The notes under the pieces are model-generated. The model searched no databases. It was not told the DNA's origin and saw only the letters and a list, made by a program, of their open reading frames with translations. Made by a program: the position numbers and the translations under genes. From contig NZ_ML769316.1 in assembly GCF_009720365.1 (NCBI RefSeq), positions 248,001-312,000 of the forward strand: DNA of 64,000 bases, written 5' to 3'. This DNA is from Catellatospora paridis. Its GTDB lineage: Bacteria; Actinomycetota; Actinomycetes; Mycobacteriales; Micromonosporaceae. Positions 35,157 through 44,483 of the stretch are shown piece after piece. Position 1 is the first letter of the stretch, and every line of letters starts with the position of its first letter.

Positions 35157-35618
35157 ATGGCAGTCACTCCCGCACAGCCGCACCGCGGCCACTCCCCCGG
35201 CGACGGCAACACCAGTGGCCCACCGCCGCGTATGCCCACCGACATCACCCCAGGTCTGGGCATGTTCGACCGGTTCGCCACCCACGCGTCGAACTTCTTC
35301 TCCAAGGCCTGGTTCTTCTCCATGTGCGTCGTACTGGTCCTGGTCTGGGCACCGTCGTACTTCCTCATCGGCGAGCTGGACACCTGGCAGTTGATCATCA
35401 ACACCGCGACGACGATCGTCACGTTCCTGATGGTCGCGCTGCTGCAGAACACCCAGACTCGGGCCGACAACGCCGCCCAGCACAAACTCAATGCGATCGC
35501 CGACGCCCTGGCCGACCTGATGAGTCATGTCGCCGAAGCCGACAACCAGCCCGGTCTGCATACCGACGTCGAGCAGCTCAAGGCGGCGGTGGGCCTGGAG
35601 ACCCGCGAGGGCTCGTGA
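35157..35618 (+). CDS. low affinity iron permease family protein
   Basis: A 153-residue protein with a polar N-terminus (about 35 residues) then GMFDRFATHASNFFSKAWFF, two membrane helices (FSMCVVLVLVWAPSYFLIG, WQLIINTATTIVTFLMVALL) and the family motif QNTQTRADNAAQHKLNAIAD. This member keeps the typical N-terminal FDRFA segment that the divergent neighbour lacks. The pair may form a heteromer. ATG 35157 chosen because it precedes the conserved part; the upstream frame is not protein-like. Confidence 0.8.
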   Translation: MAVTPAQPHRGHSPGDGNTSGPPPRMPTDITPGLGMFDRFATHASNFFSKAWFFSMCVVLVLVWAPSYFLIGELDTWQLIINTATTIVTFLMVALLQNTQTRADNAAQHKLNAIADALADLMSHVAEADNQPGLHTDVEQLKAAVGLETREGS

Positions 35619-35627
35619 GCCCCCGCA

Positions 35628-35664
35628 GTGCCGGGCCTGGCCGAGGTATGGCCAGGCCCGGCAC
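35628..35664 (+). terminator. perfect hairpin after iron permease gene
   Basis: Perfect 15-bp stem (35628-35642 with 35650-35664, arm GTGCCGGGCCTGGCC) and 7-base loop, starting ten bases after the stop. Likely terminator. Confidence 0.8.
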
Positions 35665-35822
35665 CACATGCCGCTGTCGTCGGTGGCCAGGAATCGGCGC
35701 TGCGTGATGCTCGGGATGGCGCCTGCGCCCGACACGATTACTCCTCGAAGAGTTGCAGGCGGCGATGACGCGCAGCACCCGGTGATTTCGACGGCGAGAA
35801 CGGGCGCCGGACGGCGGTCAAG

Positions 35823-36600
35823 TCAAAACCACTTCCCGGATCGGGTATCGCGGATGAGGCTCCAATAGCCGACGTTCGGCTTCATCCCGGCGCGGCGGTT
35901 GGTCCGCAGGATGGCCTCGTTGGTGTCGGCGTTGTGGGTGACGAGCGCGGAGGCGCCGCCCCGATGCGCCTGCAGCAGCGCGGCGGCCTTCAGCGCCCCG
36001 GCCATGCCCCTGCCGCGGTGGCCGACCGCGACGCCCGTGTAGTTGGTGTACCAATCGGGGGTGCCCGCCTGCGGCGTGATGATGGTGATGCCCAGTGCGC
36101 GCTCGGCGGGGCGGTTCTCGGCCAGCAGCACGACCGCGTCGTCGGGGATCGTCCGCCGCGCCTGGGTGAGATCCACCTGCTGGTAGCGGTCGCCTGGCAG
36201 CGGCAGCCCGGCCATGCTGCGACCCATGCAGTCGAGGATATGGTCCTGCTCGCGGTGCAGGCGTGCGCGTCGGACGCGCACGCCTGCGGCATTGGCGGCC
36301 GATGTCGCGCGCACTGCCAGGGCGACCAGGTCGACGCCGGGAGCGGTGAAGTCGAACCGCCAGCCGACACTGTGCGCGGCGACGTTGAGGTCGTACCGCT
36401 CGGCGAAGCGCCGCCCGCGGTCGAGATCGTCGCGCAACGTGCTGGTCACCAGTAGGTCGGGCCGCAGGTGCCGGGCCGCCCAGCCGGCGAGCTCGTCGGC
36501 CAGCGCTGTTGCCGATGCCCTGCCCGCGATGCTCGGCGGCGACCGCGACGAGCGCGCCGACCGTGCCGGGGAAGGCCGGTTCGCTGGTCAGGTGCTGGTG
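35823..36600 (-). pseudogene. double GNAT acetyltransferase, frameshifted and truncated
   Basis: The C-terminal GNAT domain is well formed: VVLLAENRPAERALGITIIT, YTNYTGVAVGHRGRGMAGAL (acetyl-CoA pyrophosphate loop), ILRTNRRAGMKPNVGYW. Before it the frame continues upstream of GTG/ATG 36449 as LADELAGWAARHLRPDLLVT. One base shift near 36507-36514 then leads to HLTSEPAFPGTVGALVAVAA and EHRGQGIG, the acetyl-CoA loop of a first GNAT domain. At 36600 homology ends where a pseudogene piece on the other strand begins. The ancestor was a two-domain GNAT enzyme. The 208 residues from 36449 might still be translated as a single domain. Confidence 0.65.
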
Positions 36601-37206
36601 CGGCTGGAGGCGCTACCCGAGTCCAGCCAGCGGATCGTACGGATCGCCGCCGAGAGCGGCACCGTAGCGAGATACGCGCTGCTCAAGTCCGTGACCGGCC
36701 TCCCCGAGGACGAGCTGATCGAGGGCCTGCGCGCGGCGGTGCTCGCCCGGATCCTCGTTGCCGGCAGCCTCGTCCCGGCCGACGAGCTGACCGGCCGTCT
36801 CGCCCGGCACTGGTTCGCGGCGCACGACGCCGTGAAGGCGCTGCGGATCGGAGTCCGAGCCGCCAACGACGCCCAGCGGCGCCATGCCTATGGCGAGCAG
36901 CTTCACATGCTGGAACGCGCGCTGCAGCTCTGGGACCGCGTGTCGGATCCGGTGCGCCTGGCGCTGCCGGCGCTGTCCCTGCCGGACGGATACCCGCGCC
37001 GCGGGCACGGATCGGACGGCGTCGGACTGCGGGGCACCGATGCCGCGCCGGCGAGCATGTGGTCGCCGCTGCGTGAGCTGGTCGACGGCGCGCTGGCGAC
37101 ATTGCGGACACTCCCCGAGGACGCGCAGGTGGCCCGGGTGGGCACCATGCGCGATGCAGCCCTCGACTGCAGGCTGGACCTGTACGACATACTGACCACC
37201 CGCTGA
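36601..37206 (+). pseudogene. fragment of a LuxR-type AAA regulator
   Basis: The plus strand encodes LEALPESSQRIVRIAAESGT then LLKSVTGLPEDELIEGLRAA and VLARILV. This resembles the region after the ATPase of large LuxR-family regulators (LPESSQRLVRIAAEGG, GLSEDDLIEALRAAV). A junction follows, then RLARHWFAAHDAVKALRIGV and GEQLHMLERALQLWDRV, typical of their helical middle with about 100 residues missing. There is no P-loop and no HTH, so it is an internal piece with a deletion. It meets the broken GNAT gene head-on near 36600. Confidence 0.55.
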
Positions 37207-37575
37207 CGGCCGCACTGCGGCCACAGCCGCAGGACAAGGGCCGATGCGCACATGCCAGCCGCATGTGTACCTGTAGTGAGCCCCGAACCGCGTTCCGGGC
37301 CCACCACAGGTCGGCCTGAGCCTGGTGCCGGCACCCCTCCACCGCACAGAAGCGTCCGGTGGCGTCCGGTTTCCGGTCCACCCCACAAGGCCGCCACCAG
37401 GACATCGCCTGACATCAATCCGGAATCCGTCGGCATCCGCCACCGACGACGCCCAGCCCCAGTTGACTAAAGCCACGCGGGCAACGGATCCACGACCCGC
37501 GCCGGCCAGGGCACATCGACCCCCGGCCCGCCAACCCGGCGAGCTGCGATATCCATCGAGATTTCAGGAGGTCTC
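37207..37575. other. gene-free stretch
   Basis: No certain gene. On the minus strand (37220-37405) a short piece RFCAVEGCRHQAQADLWW with paired Cys and a later CAHRP looks like part of a small zinc-binding protein, but the frame then runs on into the opposite-strand pseudogene. The last 20 bases hold the ribosome-binding site of the secreted protein. Confidence 0.35.
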
Positions 37576-37950
37576 ATGCGTAAAGTCCTGCACAGGATCG
37601 GAGTCGGATTCGCGGCTGTCCTGCTAGCCATCGCCGGCGGTTTGATCGCCGCCTCACCTGCGTCTGCGTCAGTGACGTGCGGGCCGCCCGCGCCAGACTA
37701 CGACGCAGGGTGGACACAAGTGATCAATCCGGTCAGCGGCTATTCTGGTCCTTCGATGCGGACAGGACCAGGTCACAATTGCACTATCCTTACCCGACCG
37801 CCATGGGGTGCCTGGATCGACATGAACTGCTTCCGGTATGGCGACTCGGTCAACGGCGTCTCCACTTGGACGGCTGTCCGTTGGAACGGATACTTCGGCT
37901 GGGTCTCCGACTATCACCTCTCTGATTATGGATCCATGGAACCCTGCTGA
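37576..37950 (+). CDS. small secreted SH3-like protein
   Basis: A 124-residue exported protein. The signal peptide (VGFAAVLLAIAGGLIAASPA, cut after ASA) is followed by a single domain with an SH3b-like pattern: SGPSMRTGPGHNCTILTRPP, WGAWIDMNCFRYGDSVNGVS, WTAVRWNGYFGWVSDYHLSD. Four Cys could form two disulfides. Such domains bind cell-wall peptides. ATG 37576 has AGGAGG six bases upstream. A strong hairpin follows. Confidence 0.85.
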   Translation: MRKVLHRIGVGFAAVLLAIAGGLIAASPASASVTCGPPAPDYDAGWTQVINPVSGYSGPSMRTGPGHNCTILTRPPWGAWIDMNCFRYGDSVNGVSTWTAVRWNGYFGWVSDYHLSDYGSMEPC

Positions 37951-37959
37951 CCGTCTCAG

Positions 37960-37995
37960 ATGCGCAGCCATGGCCCGCCGGCCATGGCTGCGCAT
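37960..37995 (+). terminator. perfect hairpin after secreted protein gene
   Basis: Perfect 15-bp stem (37960-37974 with 37981-37995, arm ATGCGCAGCCATGGC) and 6-base loop, ten bases after the stop codon. Confidence 0.8.
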
Positions 37996-37996
37996 T

Positions 37997-38109
37997 GCGG
38001 CTGACTTGTGCGCGGTCAGACCGTCCCACACCAGGAGGATCGGCGCCTTCAGTTGATGATGCGCGGCGACGAGCAGGCGGGCGAAGTCGTTTTCGCGGAA
38101 GCCTTTCGG
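37997..38109 (-). pseudogene. IS630-type transposase fragment
   Basis: Reading leftward: GFRENDFARLLVAAHHQLKA then PILLVWDGLTAHKSAA. This matches the second-Asp region (VLVWDNLNTH) of IS630-type DDE transposases. Only about 37 codons remain; the sequence before it is shifted and unrecognisable. It ends against the hairpin of the secreted protein gene. Confidence 0.55.
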
Positions 38110-38206
38110 TCCGTTCGATGCGACCGCGGTGCGTCATGGTGCGGTAGATGAGCCGGCTGGTGCCTCGTGATCGCACTTGCCGGATACCTGTGGGCGCGCT
38201 CGACGT

Positions 38207-41200
38207 TCACGGAGCGAGCGTGACCTGGGCCAGCTGACTCCAGCTGGTTTCGATGCCCTCCCGAGCCGCCTCGGCGAACTTCGTGTCGCCGAGGCGGCTT
38301 CGTGCTGCGCGCTCGATCCGGGTCGTGTCCGGCAGCGCCCGATCCGGCAGCCCGCGTACGGTGTCGCTGGACGCGAGCAGCCGTACGGCCTGTTCGGGCT
38401 GGTCGCGGCGCAGTGCCAGGTCCGCGAGTCCGACAAGGACCTGCGCGACCATGGGCGCGTGCCCGGCCTCGGCCGCCGCCTGGTATGCCCCGGCGTGATA
38501 GTCACGGGCACGGTCCAGGTCGTCGGCGAGGTAGCCCAGCAGGTCGTGCGTCACGGCGCGGAGCTTGTCGGCCTCGTCTCCGAGCATGGCCGCCGCGATG
38601 TCGAGTTGCCGGTGAGCCTCGGCGGCATCCCCGCGCCAGCGGGCCAGTTCCGCCTTCGACAGGGCCAGTTCTGCCAGCGCCTCCGGCCAGGTGACCCGCT
38701 CGGCGTGCCGTTCGGCCTCGGCGGAGACCGCGTTGCTGGCGTCGGAGTCACCGAGCAGCCAGTACAGCTGAGCCTGCCGCGACCGCATCCGGATGACATC
38801 CTCGACGGCGCCGAGCTCGGTCACCGCCGTGATGGCCTGCTCGTAGTACCGGCACGCATCGGCGAACTCGCCGCGCGTGGCGATGCGGTCGGCCAGTTCG
38901 GTGAGGGCGAACGAGATCCCGAACCGTTCGCCCACCGCACGGAACTCGGTGAGCGCCGTTTCGAGGTCGGCGTCGGCGTCCGTCCCGGCGTGGCCCAGCA
39001 TGATCCTCGACTTGCCCAGGTGCAGCCGGGCGAGCGCGCGGACCCAGCGGTCGTCGTGGTCGAGCAGTGACTGCCATGCGGGAAGGATCGCCTCCGGTCC
39101 CCGCAACATGTGTTCCAGCGGGACGACCAGGGACAGCATGGGGTTGCGGGACCGGCTGCGCTGGGCTAAGCGGTACGCCTCATGGATCCACTCCGCGGCC
39201 TGCTCTGCGTCGGAGGCGCGCCCGGCGCTGGCGAACGTCACGGCGAGCGCGTACACGGTGGCTCGGATCTCGTCGCCCACCTCGCCGGGTAGCTCAACGG
39301 CAGCGGTGATCAGCTCCATGCCTTCGGCTCGGTGTCCGCTGAGCCACCAGTACCAGCCGGTGCCCGCGGCCAGCCGCATCGCCGCCTGGGCGTCGCCGGC
39401 CGCGAGCGCACTGCGCATCGCGGCGGTGATGTTGTCGTGCTCGGCGTCCAGGGTGGCCAGCCAGGTCAGCTGCCCGGCGCGGCGAAGATGCGGGTCGGCG
39501 GTCTCGGTGAGTTCGGTGAAGAATGCCAGGTGCGCCCGGCGGGCCAGGTCCGACTCGCCCGCCTCGGCGAGCCGCTGCTCGGCGTACTCCTTGATGGTGC
39601 CGAGCATCCGGTAGCGCGGCGCGCTGTCGCCCTCGGCGACCAGCAGTGATTTCTCCACCAAGGCGATCAGCAGCTCGAGCACGTCCTCGGGCTCGACGGC
39701 GTCGCCGACGCAGACCCGCTCGGCCGCTTCCAGGCCGGCCCCGCCGGAGAACACCGACATCTTGCGCAGGACCAGCCGTTCGGCGTCGGTGAGCAGCTCC
39801 CAGCTCCAGTCGATCACCGCACGCAACGTCCGATGCCGAGGCAGCGCGGTACGGCTGCCGCCGGTCAGCAGCCGGAACCGGTCGTCAAGCCGGTTGGCGA
39901 GCTGGTCAATGGACATGGTGCGCAACCGGGCCGCGGCCAGCTCGATCGCCAGCGGCATCCCGTCCAGCGCCCGGCAGACACGCGCCATCGTCGCCAGGGT
40001 CGAGGTGTCGACCACGAAATCGTTGCGAACCGCACTCGCCCGGTCTCGCAACAGCCGGACCGCCGGTGCGGACTCGATCTCGCCGGGGCCCGCGTGCTCC
40101 GCGGGCAGGACCAACGGCGCGACCGGCCACAGCGCCTCACCGGTGATGCCCAGCGGTTCCCTGCTCGTGGCCAGGATCCGCAGCCGACGGCACTCTCCCA
40201 GCAAGCGATGGGCAAGCTCGGCCGCCGACTCGATCACATGCTCGCAGTTGTCCAGGATCAGCAGCATCTCCCGCTCGCCGATCGCAGCGATGAGCCGATC
40301 GGCCGGCCCGAGGTTCGACACCTCACCGAGCAGCGCGTCACGCAGCTTCAGCGCCGCAAGCGTGGGCTGAGCCGCGTCGCGGCCGGCACCGACGGCGGCG
40401 AGCTCCACCAGCCAGACCCCATCGGGCAGGTCACCGAGCAGGTTACGCCCGGCCTCCGTGGCCAGCCTCGTCTTGCCCGACCCGCCCGGCCCGATCAGAG
40501 TGGTGAGCCGGTGCCCGGCGACGAGGCCGGCGACCGCAGCCACATCGGCGTCCTTACCGATGTAGCTGGTCAGTTCCGCGCGCAAGTTGGTGTTGCGATG
40601 CTGCTCCCGCGGCCGAGACTCCCCGCGCAGCAGCGCCACGTGCAGCGCGGACAGCTCTGGTGAGGGGTCGACGCCCAGCTCGTCGGCCAGCGCTTCTCTC
40701 GTGTGCTGGTACACCTGCAGGGCCTCGGTGTCGCGGCCGGCCGCGGTCAGGGCCCGCATGAGCGCGGCGGCGAGCCGCTCTCGCAGCGGGTGCGCGGCCA
40801 CCAGGTCGGTCAGGTCCGTGGTCAGGTCCGCGCCGTGGCCGAGGCTGATCTCCGCGTCGAACCGGTCCTCCATCGCGGTCAGGCGCAGCCTCTCCAGCCG
40901 GGTGACCGCGGCGTCGAACGCACCGCTGTCGGGCAGGGCGACGTCTTGCATGGCCGCTCCGCGCCAGAGGGCCAGGGCCTCGCGCAACCGCCGTACCCGC
41001 TGCGGGCCGTCGTCGTCGCGCGCCCGGCCCAGCAGCCGTTCGAAGCGCACGGCGTCGACGGCGTCGGGATCGACTGCCAGCCGGTAGCCGTCCGTCAGCC
41101 CTTCGATCCATCCGTCCGGCAGCGCCTTGCGCAACCGGGAGACCAGCCGGTGCAGGGCGTTGGTCGCGTCGGCGGGCGGATGTTCACCCCAGATCCAGTC

Positions 41201-41341
41201 CAGCAGCGTCGCCTTCGGCACCACCCGACCCGGTTCGAGGGCCAGCGCGGTCAACAGCCCGCGCAGCCGCGCGCCCGGCACGTCAGCGACCACGCCGTCG
41301 TCCGTGCGGACCTCGAACGGTCCGAGCATACCGATCTGCAC
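38207..41341 (-). CDS. AfsR/SARP-type regulator with ATPase and TPR
   Basis: A 1044-residue transcriptional regulator. An OmpR-type DNA-binding domain (residues 1-90, MLGPFEVRTDDGVV, LRGLLTALALEPGRVV, WGEHPPADATNALHRLVSRL) is followed by a BTAD domain (95-240, ALALWRGAAMQDVA, DTEALQVYQHTREALADELG). Next comes a STAND ATPase (260-520) with Walker A LIGPGGSGKTRLATEAG, Walker B REMLLILDNCEHVIES and the GMPLAIELAAARLR motif. The TPR-like C-terminus spans 560-1044. Such proteins activate secondary-metabolite or stress genes in response to an unknown ligand. It starts with GTG 41341, is monocistronic, and has no biosynthetic cluster beside it. Confidence 0.88.
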   Translation of the reverse strand: MQIGMLGPFEVRTDDGVVADVPGARLRGLLTALALEPGRVVPKATLLDWIWGEHPPADATNALHRLVSRLRKALPDGWIEGLTDGYRLAVDPDAVDAVRFERLLGRARDDDGPQRVRRLREALALWRGAAMQDVALPDSGAFDAAVTRLERLRLTAMEDRFDAEISLGHGADLTTDLTDLVAAHPLRERLAAALMRALTAAGRDTEALQVYQHTREALADELGVDPSPELSALHVALLRGESRPREQHRNTNLRAELTSYIGKDADVAAVAGLVAGHRLTTLIGPGGSGKTRLATEAGRNLLGDLPDGVWLVELAAVGAGRDAAQPTLAALKLRDALLGEVSNLGPADRLIAAIGEREMLLILDNCEHVIESAAELAHRLLGECRRLRILATSREPLGITGEALWPVAPLVLPAEHAGPGEIESAPAVRLLRDRASAVRNDFVVDTSTLATMARVCRALDGMPLAIELAAARLRTMSIDQLANRLDDRFRLLTGGSRTALPRHRTLRAVIDWSWELLTDAERLVLRKMSVFSGGAGLEAAERVCVGDAVEPEDVLELLIALVEKSLLVAEGDSAPRYRMLGTIKEYAEQRLAEAGESDLARRAHLAFFTELTETADPHLRRAGQLTWLATLDAEHDNITAAMRSALAAGDAQAAMRLAAGTGWYWWLSGHRAEGMELITAAVELPGEVGDEIRATVYALAVTFASAGRASDAEQAAEWIHEAYRLAQRSRSRNPMLSLVVPLEHMLRGPEAILPAWQSLLDHDDRWVRALARLHLGKSRIMLGHAGTDADADLETALTEFRAVGERFGISFALTELADRIATRGEFADACRYYEQAITAVTELGAVEDVIRMRSRQAQLYWLLGDSDASNAVSAEAERHAERVTWPEALAELALSKAELARWRGDAAEAHRQLDIAAAMLGDEADKLRAVTHDLLGYLADDLDRARDYHAGAYQAAAEAGHAPMVAQVLVGLADLALRRDQPEQAVRLLASSDTVRGLPDRALPDTTRIERAARSRLGDTKFAEAAREGIETSWSQLAQVTLAP

Positions 41342-41578
41342 CCGACCGATCTTGCCACGGATGGTGATCAGCGATTAATCGACCGACGCCTGCGCCACCC
41401 GTACTCCCGCAACCTGCTTGAGCGCCGTGTCAGCTTTCGTGTCAGGGCCGTGGCAGGCCCGCGTCAGGCGTGGCGGGAACGGTAGGTGCAGCACAGAACG
41501 CGGCGGGTCGTCTGACCAGGCACCAGTGGCGCCGCGTTTGCTCAAGCAAGGTCCACACGAGCACAAGGAGCGCACACC

Positions 41579-41983
41579 ATGTCCCTCACCCTTTCCGACC
41601 CGGACAAGACCACACTGCGGATCGCGGCGTACGGTGCCGTCACGCTGCTTTCGGCCGCAGGTGCCGCCAGCGGCTCGCCCCACAAGATCGCCACCAACGG
41701 CAGCATCGCGCTGGGCTCGGCCACCGGCTTGGTGGGGCACGTGCTCGCCAAATACCCCAAGCACAGGGACCTCAACGGCAAGTCCGTGGCCGAAATCGCC
41801 GATCGCGTGCTGCCGGCCCTGACAGAGGCCATGAGCCTGCTCAAGCAGCAGGCTCCGGAGGAGGCCGACAACTTCCGCAGCACCGTCATCACCGCGATCG
41901 AGTCCGCCACCCACCACGGCGAGCCGAGCCCGACCGTGACCGCCATGATCAACAAGATCACGAAGGCGCTCGACGCCGCCTGA
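41579..41983 (+). CDS. hypothetical helical protein
   Basis: A 134-residue protein with no recognised family. A central region of small residues (AAYGAVTLLSAAGAASGSPH, IALGSATGLVGHVLAKY) could insert weakly in a membrane; the rest is helical (VAEIADRVLPALTEAMSLLK, NFRSTVITAIESATHH). ATG 41579 has AAGGAG twelve bases upstream. It stands alone between the AfsR-like gene (divergent) and the thioredoxin-reductase fusion (convergent). Confidence 0.7.
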   Translation: MSLTLSDPDKTTLRIAAYGAVTLLSAAGAASGSPHKIATNGSIALGSATGLVGHVLAKYPKHRDLNGKSVAEIADRVLPALTEAMSLLKQQAPEEADNFRSTVITAIESATHHGEPSPTVTAMINKITKALDAA

Positions 41984-41998
41984 TCGATGCCGGCCCCG

Positions 41999-42049
41999 CC
42001 CACACCGATGCCACAAGGTCCCTTTCCGATCCCGTGGCACCGGTGTGGG
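41999..42049. terminator. hairpin between convergent genes
   Basis: A 16-bp stem with one mismatch (41999-42014 with 42034-42049, CCCACACCG/CGGTGTGGG) and a 19-base loop lies between the convergent hypothetical and redox genes. Confidence 0.55.
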
Positions 42050-42097
42050 GCGCCCCCGGCACTCATAACCCGCCGGCCGGAAACGGCGGCAGTCCCG

Positions 42098-43309
42098 TCA
42101 TGCGTTGATCGACACGCTTCGCGTCATGCCGCGTCGCTGCAGGTGCTGGCGCGCGTGGATCAGCGCGGTGATCCCCTCGCCGACCGCAGCGCCGAGCTGT
42201 TTGGTCGACCCGGCCCGCACATCCCCGGCAGCGTAGACGCCGAGCATGCTCGTAGCGAGCGTGTCGTCGGTGGTGACGAACCCCCACTGGTCCAGCTGCA
42301 ACGACTGCCGCAGGAAGCCGGTGTTGGGGTCCATGCCGATGTAGATGAACGCGGCATCCGGACGCCACGTCAGCAGTTCCCCGGTGGCACCGTCGCGGGC
42401 GCTCACCTCGTGCAGCTTCCCGGCTTTCGCGATCAACGCCGTGATCTCCGTGTTGGTGTGCACGGTGAACTCGGGATGTTCGGCGATCTTGTGCTGCACC
42501 AGCGGGGAACCCTTCAACGTCGGCGACTGCTCGACGATGCGGACCCGGTCGGCGAACTGCGAAAGGAACAGGGCCTCCTCCAGGCCGGAGTTGCCGCCAC
42601 CGACGACCAGCAGCTCGCCGGCCCCGTGGTAGAACGGCCCGTCGCAGGTCGCGCAGTAGTGCACCCCGGCGCCGATCAGCTCCTCCTCACCGGGCAGCCC
42701 GAGCCGGCGGTAGGAGGAACCCGTGGCCACGATCGCCGCACCGGCACACAACTGCTGGCCGCTGCTCAAGGAGACCGTCACGTCCTGGCCGTCGAGCGCC
42801 AGCCGCCCCACTTCGACGGCCGACAGCAGCTCGACACCGTAGCGGCGGCCCTGCGCAACGAACCGGGCGGCAAGGTCCGCGCCGCCCACTCCCTCCGGGA
42901 AGCCGGGGTAGTTGTCGATCTGCTGGGTGGCTCCGGCCTGACCACCCAGGGCCCCTTTGTCGACTACGACGGCGTCGATGCCCTCGCGGGCGGCATAGAT
43001 AGCCGCGGCCAGGCCCGCCGGCCCGCCGCCGATGATCGCCAGGTCGTAGACGTCGCGCTCGGCGTGGAGGTTCAAGCCCAGCTTTGCCGCAATCGTGCTG
43101 TTTGACGGATTCACCATCATCGCGCCGTCGTCGAACACGACCGTGGGGATGGTCTGTCCGCCGTTCTGCAGCCGCTGCACTTCGGCTCGGGCTTGGGTGT
43201 CCTGGTCGATGGCAACCCAGTCATAGCGGGCACGATGCTCGGTGAGGAACTTCTTGACGCGCCGGCAGTCCGGACACCAAGGAGCCCCGTACACCTTGAT
43301 CTTGGCCAC
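42098..43309 (-). CDS. glutaredoxin-thioredoxin reductase fusion
   Basis: A 403-residue fusion. Residues 1-80 are a glutaredoxin/NrdH-like domain with redox motif APWCPDCRRVKKFL and GGQTIPTVVFDDG. The rest is a thioredoxin reductase: FAD site IIGGGPAGLAAAIYAAREG, GGQAGATQQIDNYPGFPEG, NADPH site VVGGGNSGLEEALFLSQFAD, redox pair VHYCATCDGPFYHG and the C-terminal FAD motif LGVYAAGDVRAGSTKQ. The reductase should use NADPH to reduce its own glutaredoxin-like domain. GTG 43309 is chosen because GGAGGG lies six bases upstream; GTG 43321 is the alternative. It lies next to a haloperoxidase-type hydrolase in the same direction, 34 bp apart. Confidence 0.88.
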   Translation of the reverse strand: MAKIKVYGAPWCPDCRRVKKFLTEHRARYDWVAIDQDTQARAEVQRLQNGGQTIPTVVFDDGAMMVNPSNSTIAAKLGLNLHAERDVYDLAIIGGGPAGLAAAIYAAREGIDAVVVDKGALGGQAGATQQIDNYPGFPEGVGGADLAARFVAQGRRYGVELLSAVEVGRLALDGQDVTVSLSSGQQLCAGAAIVATGSSYRRLGLPGEEELIGAGVHYCATCDGPFYHGAGELLVVGGGNSGLEEALFLSQFADRVRIVEQSPTLKGSPLVQHKIAEHPEFTVHTNTEITALIAKAGKLHEVSARDGATGELLTWRPDAAFIYIGMDPNTGFLRQSLQLDQWGFVTTDDTLATSMLGVYAAGDVRAGSTKQLGAAVGEGITALIHARQHLQRRGMTRSVSINA

Positions 43310-43343
43310 CGCACCCTCCACCAGAGCGTTTGCCGCGTTGCGG

Positions 43344-44168
43344 TCAGGATTTCAGGAAAGCCAGCAGGTCGGCGTTGATGGTGTCGGCGTGGGTGGTCGG
43401 CATGCCGTGCGGGAAGCCCGGATAGGTCTTCAAGGTGCCGTTGCGCAGGAGTTCGGCCGACAGCGGCGCGGAATCGGCGTAGGGGACGATCTGGTCGTCG
43501 TCGCCGTGCATCACCAGCACCGGAACCGTGATCTTCTTCAGGTCCTCGGTGAAGTCGGTCTGGGAGAACGCAACGATGCCGTCGTAGTGCGCTTTGGCGC
43601 CGCCCATCATGCCCTGACGCCACCAGTTATCGATGATCGCCTCGGAAGCCTGCACGCCGGGGCGGTTGAAGCCGTAGAACGGGCCCGACGGCAGAGCACG
43701 GTAGAACTCGGACCGGTTCGCCGCCAGCTGCGCCTGCAGGTCGTCGAACACGCTCTTGGGCAGTCCCCCGGGGTTGGCTTCGGTCTGCACCATCAGCGGC
43801 GGGACCGCGGACATGATCGCCGCCTTCTGCACACGGCTCACGCCATGCTTACCGAGGTAGCGCACGACCTCACCGCCACCGGTGGAGTGGCCCACGTGTA
43901 CCGCGTTTCGCAGGTCAAGGTGGGCGGTCACCGCAGCCAGGTCGTCAGCGTAGTGATCCATGTCGTGGCCATCGCTGGTCTGCGTGGAACGCCCGTGCCC
44001 CCGGCGATCATGTGCGATGACACGGTAGCCGTGGTTGAGGAAGAACAGCATCTGGTTGTCCCAGTCGTCTGCCGACAGGGGCCAGCCGTGACTGAACACG
44101 ATCGGCTGACCAGTGCCCCAGTCCTTGAAGAAGATCTCCGTGCCGTCGTTCGTCGTGACCGTTCCCAC
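43344..44168 (-). CDS. cofactor-free haloperoxidase-type hydrolase
   Basis: A 274-residue alpha/beta hydrolase closest to non-heme chloroperoxidases/arylesterases. It has [35 protein letters not shown], the nucleophile elbow [38 protein letters not shown] with the acid and [17 protein letters not shown] with the His. These enzymes hydrolyse esters and can perhydrolyse acetate. The start is taken as GTG 44168, preceded by CGGGGGC; GTG/TTG forms further up are less likely. It precedes the glutaredoxin-reductase gene, suggesting a shared role in oxidative stress. Confidence 0.85.
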   Translation of the reverse strand: MGTVTTNDGTEIFFKDWGTGQPIVFSHGWPLSADDWDNQMLFFLNHGYRVIAHDRRGHGRSTQTSDGHDMDHYADDLAAVTAHLDLRNAVHVGHSTGGGEVVRYLGKHGVSRVQKAAIMSAVPPLMVQTEANPGGLPKSVFDDLQAQLAANRSEFYRALPSGPFYGFNRPGVQASEAIIDNWWRQGMMGGAKAHYDGIVAFSQTDFTEDLKKITVPVLVMHGDDDQIVPYADSAPLSAELLRNGTLKTYPGFPHGMPTTHADTINADLLAFLKS

Positions 44169-44483
44169 CCGATGCCCCCGCAACTAAAAGAACATGATTC
44201 GCTACTCAGCGTAGTCATCGGTGGGCTGCCATGTGCCGATTAGGTGCGCAGCGTGCACCAGTCGAGCAGCGCGGCCAGCACTGAGGCGCGCTTACCCACA
44301 TCACGGCATGCATCGCGACATGCCTGACGATCATCGGCATCCGCCCCACATCGCCTGGACGCTGAGCACCGACGAGCCCAACCCAGGTCAGTCAGCTGCT
44401 CGACCTGACACCCGGCGGCGTGGGACAGCTCACGCGCCGCCGGGGTCCCTGTGGGCCGCACAAGAGGCTGACCGAACCGGGAA
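44169..44483. other. gene-free stretch
   Basis: No supported gene. A minus-strand frame ending at 44240 contains ADDRQACRDACRDVGKRASV and WCTLRT, which could be the end of a small Cys-bearing protein, but nothing coding-like precedes it. Confidence 0.35.
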
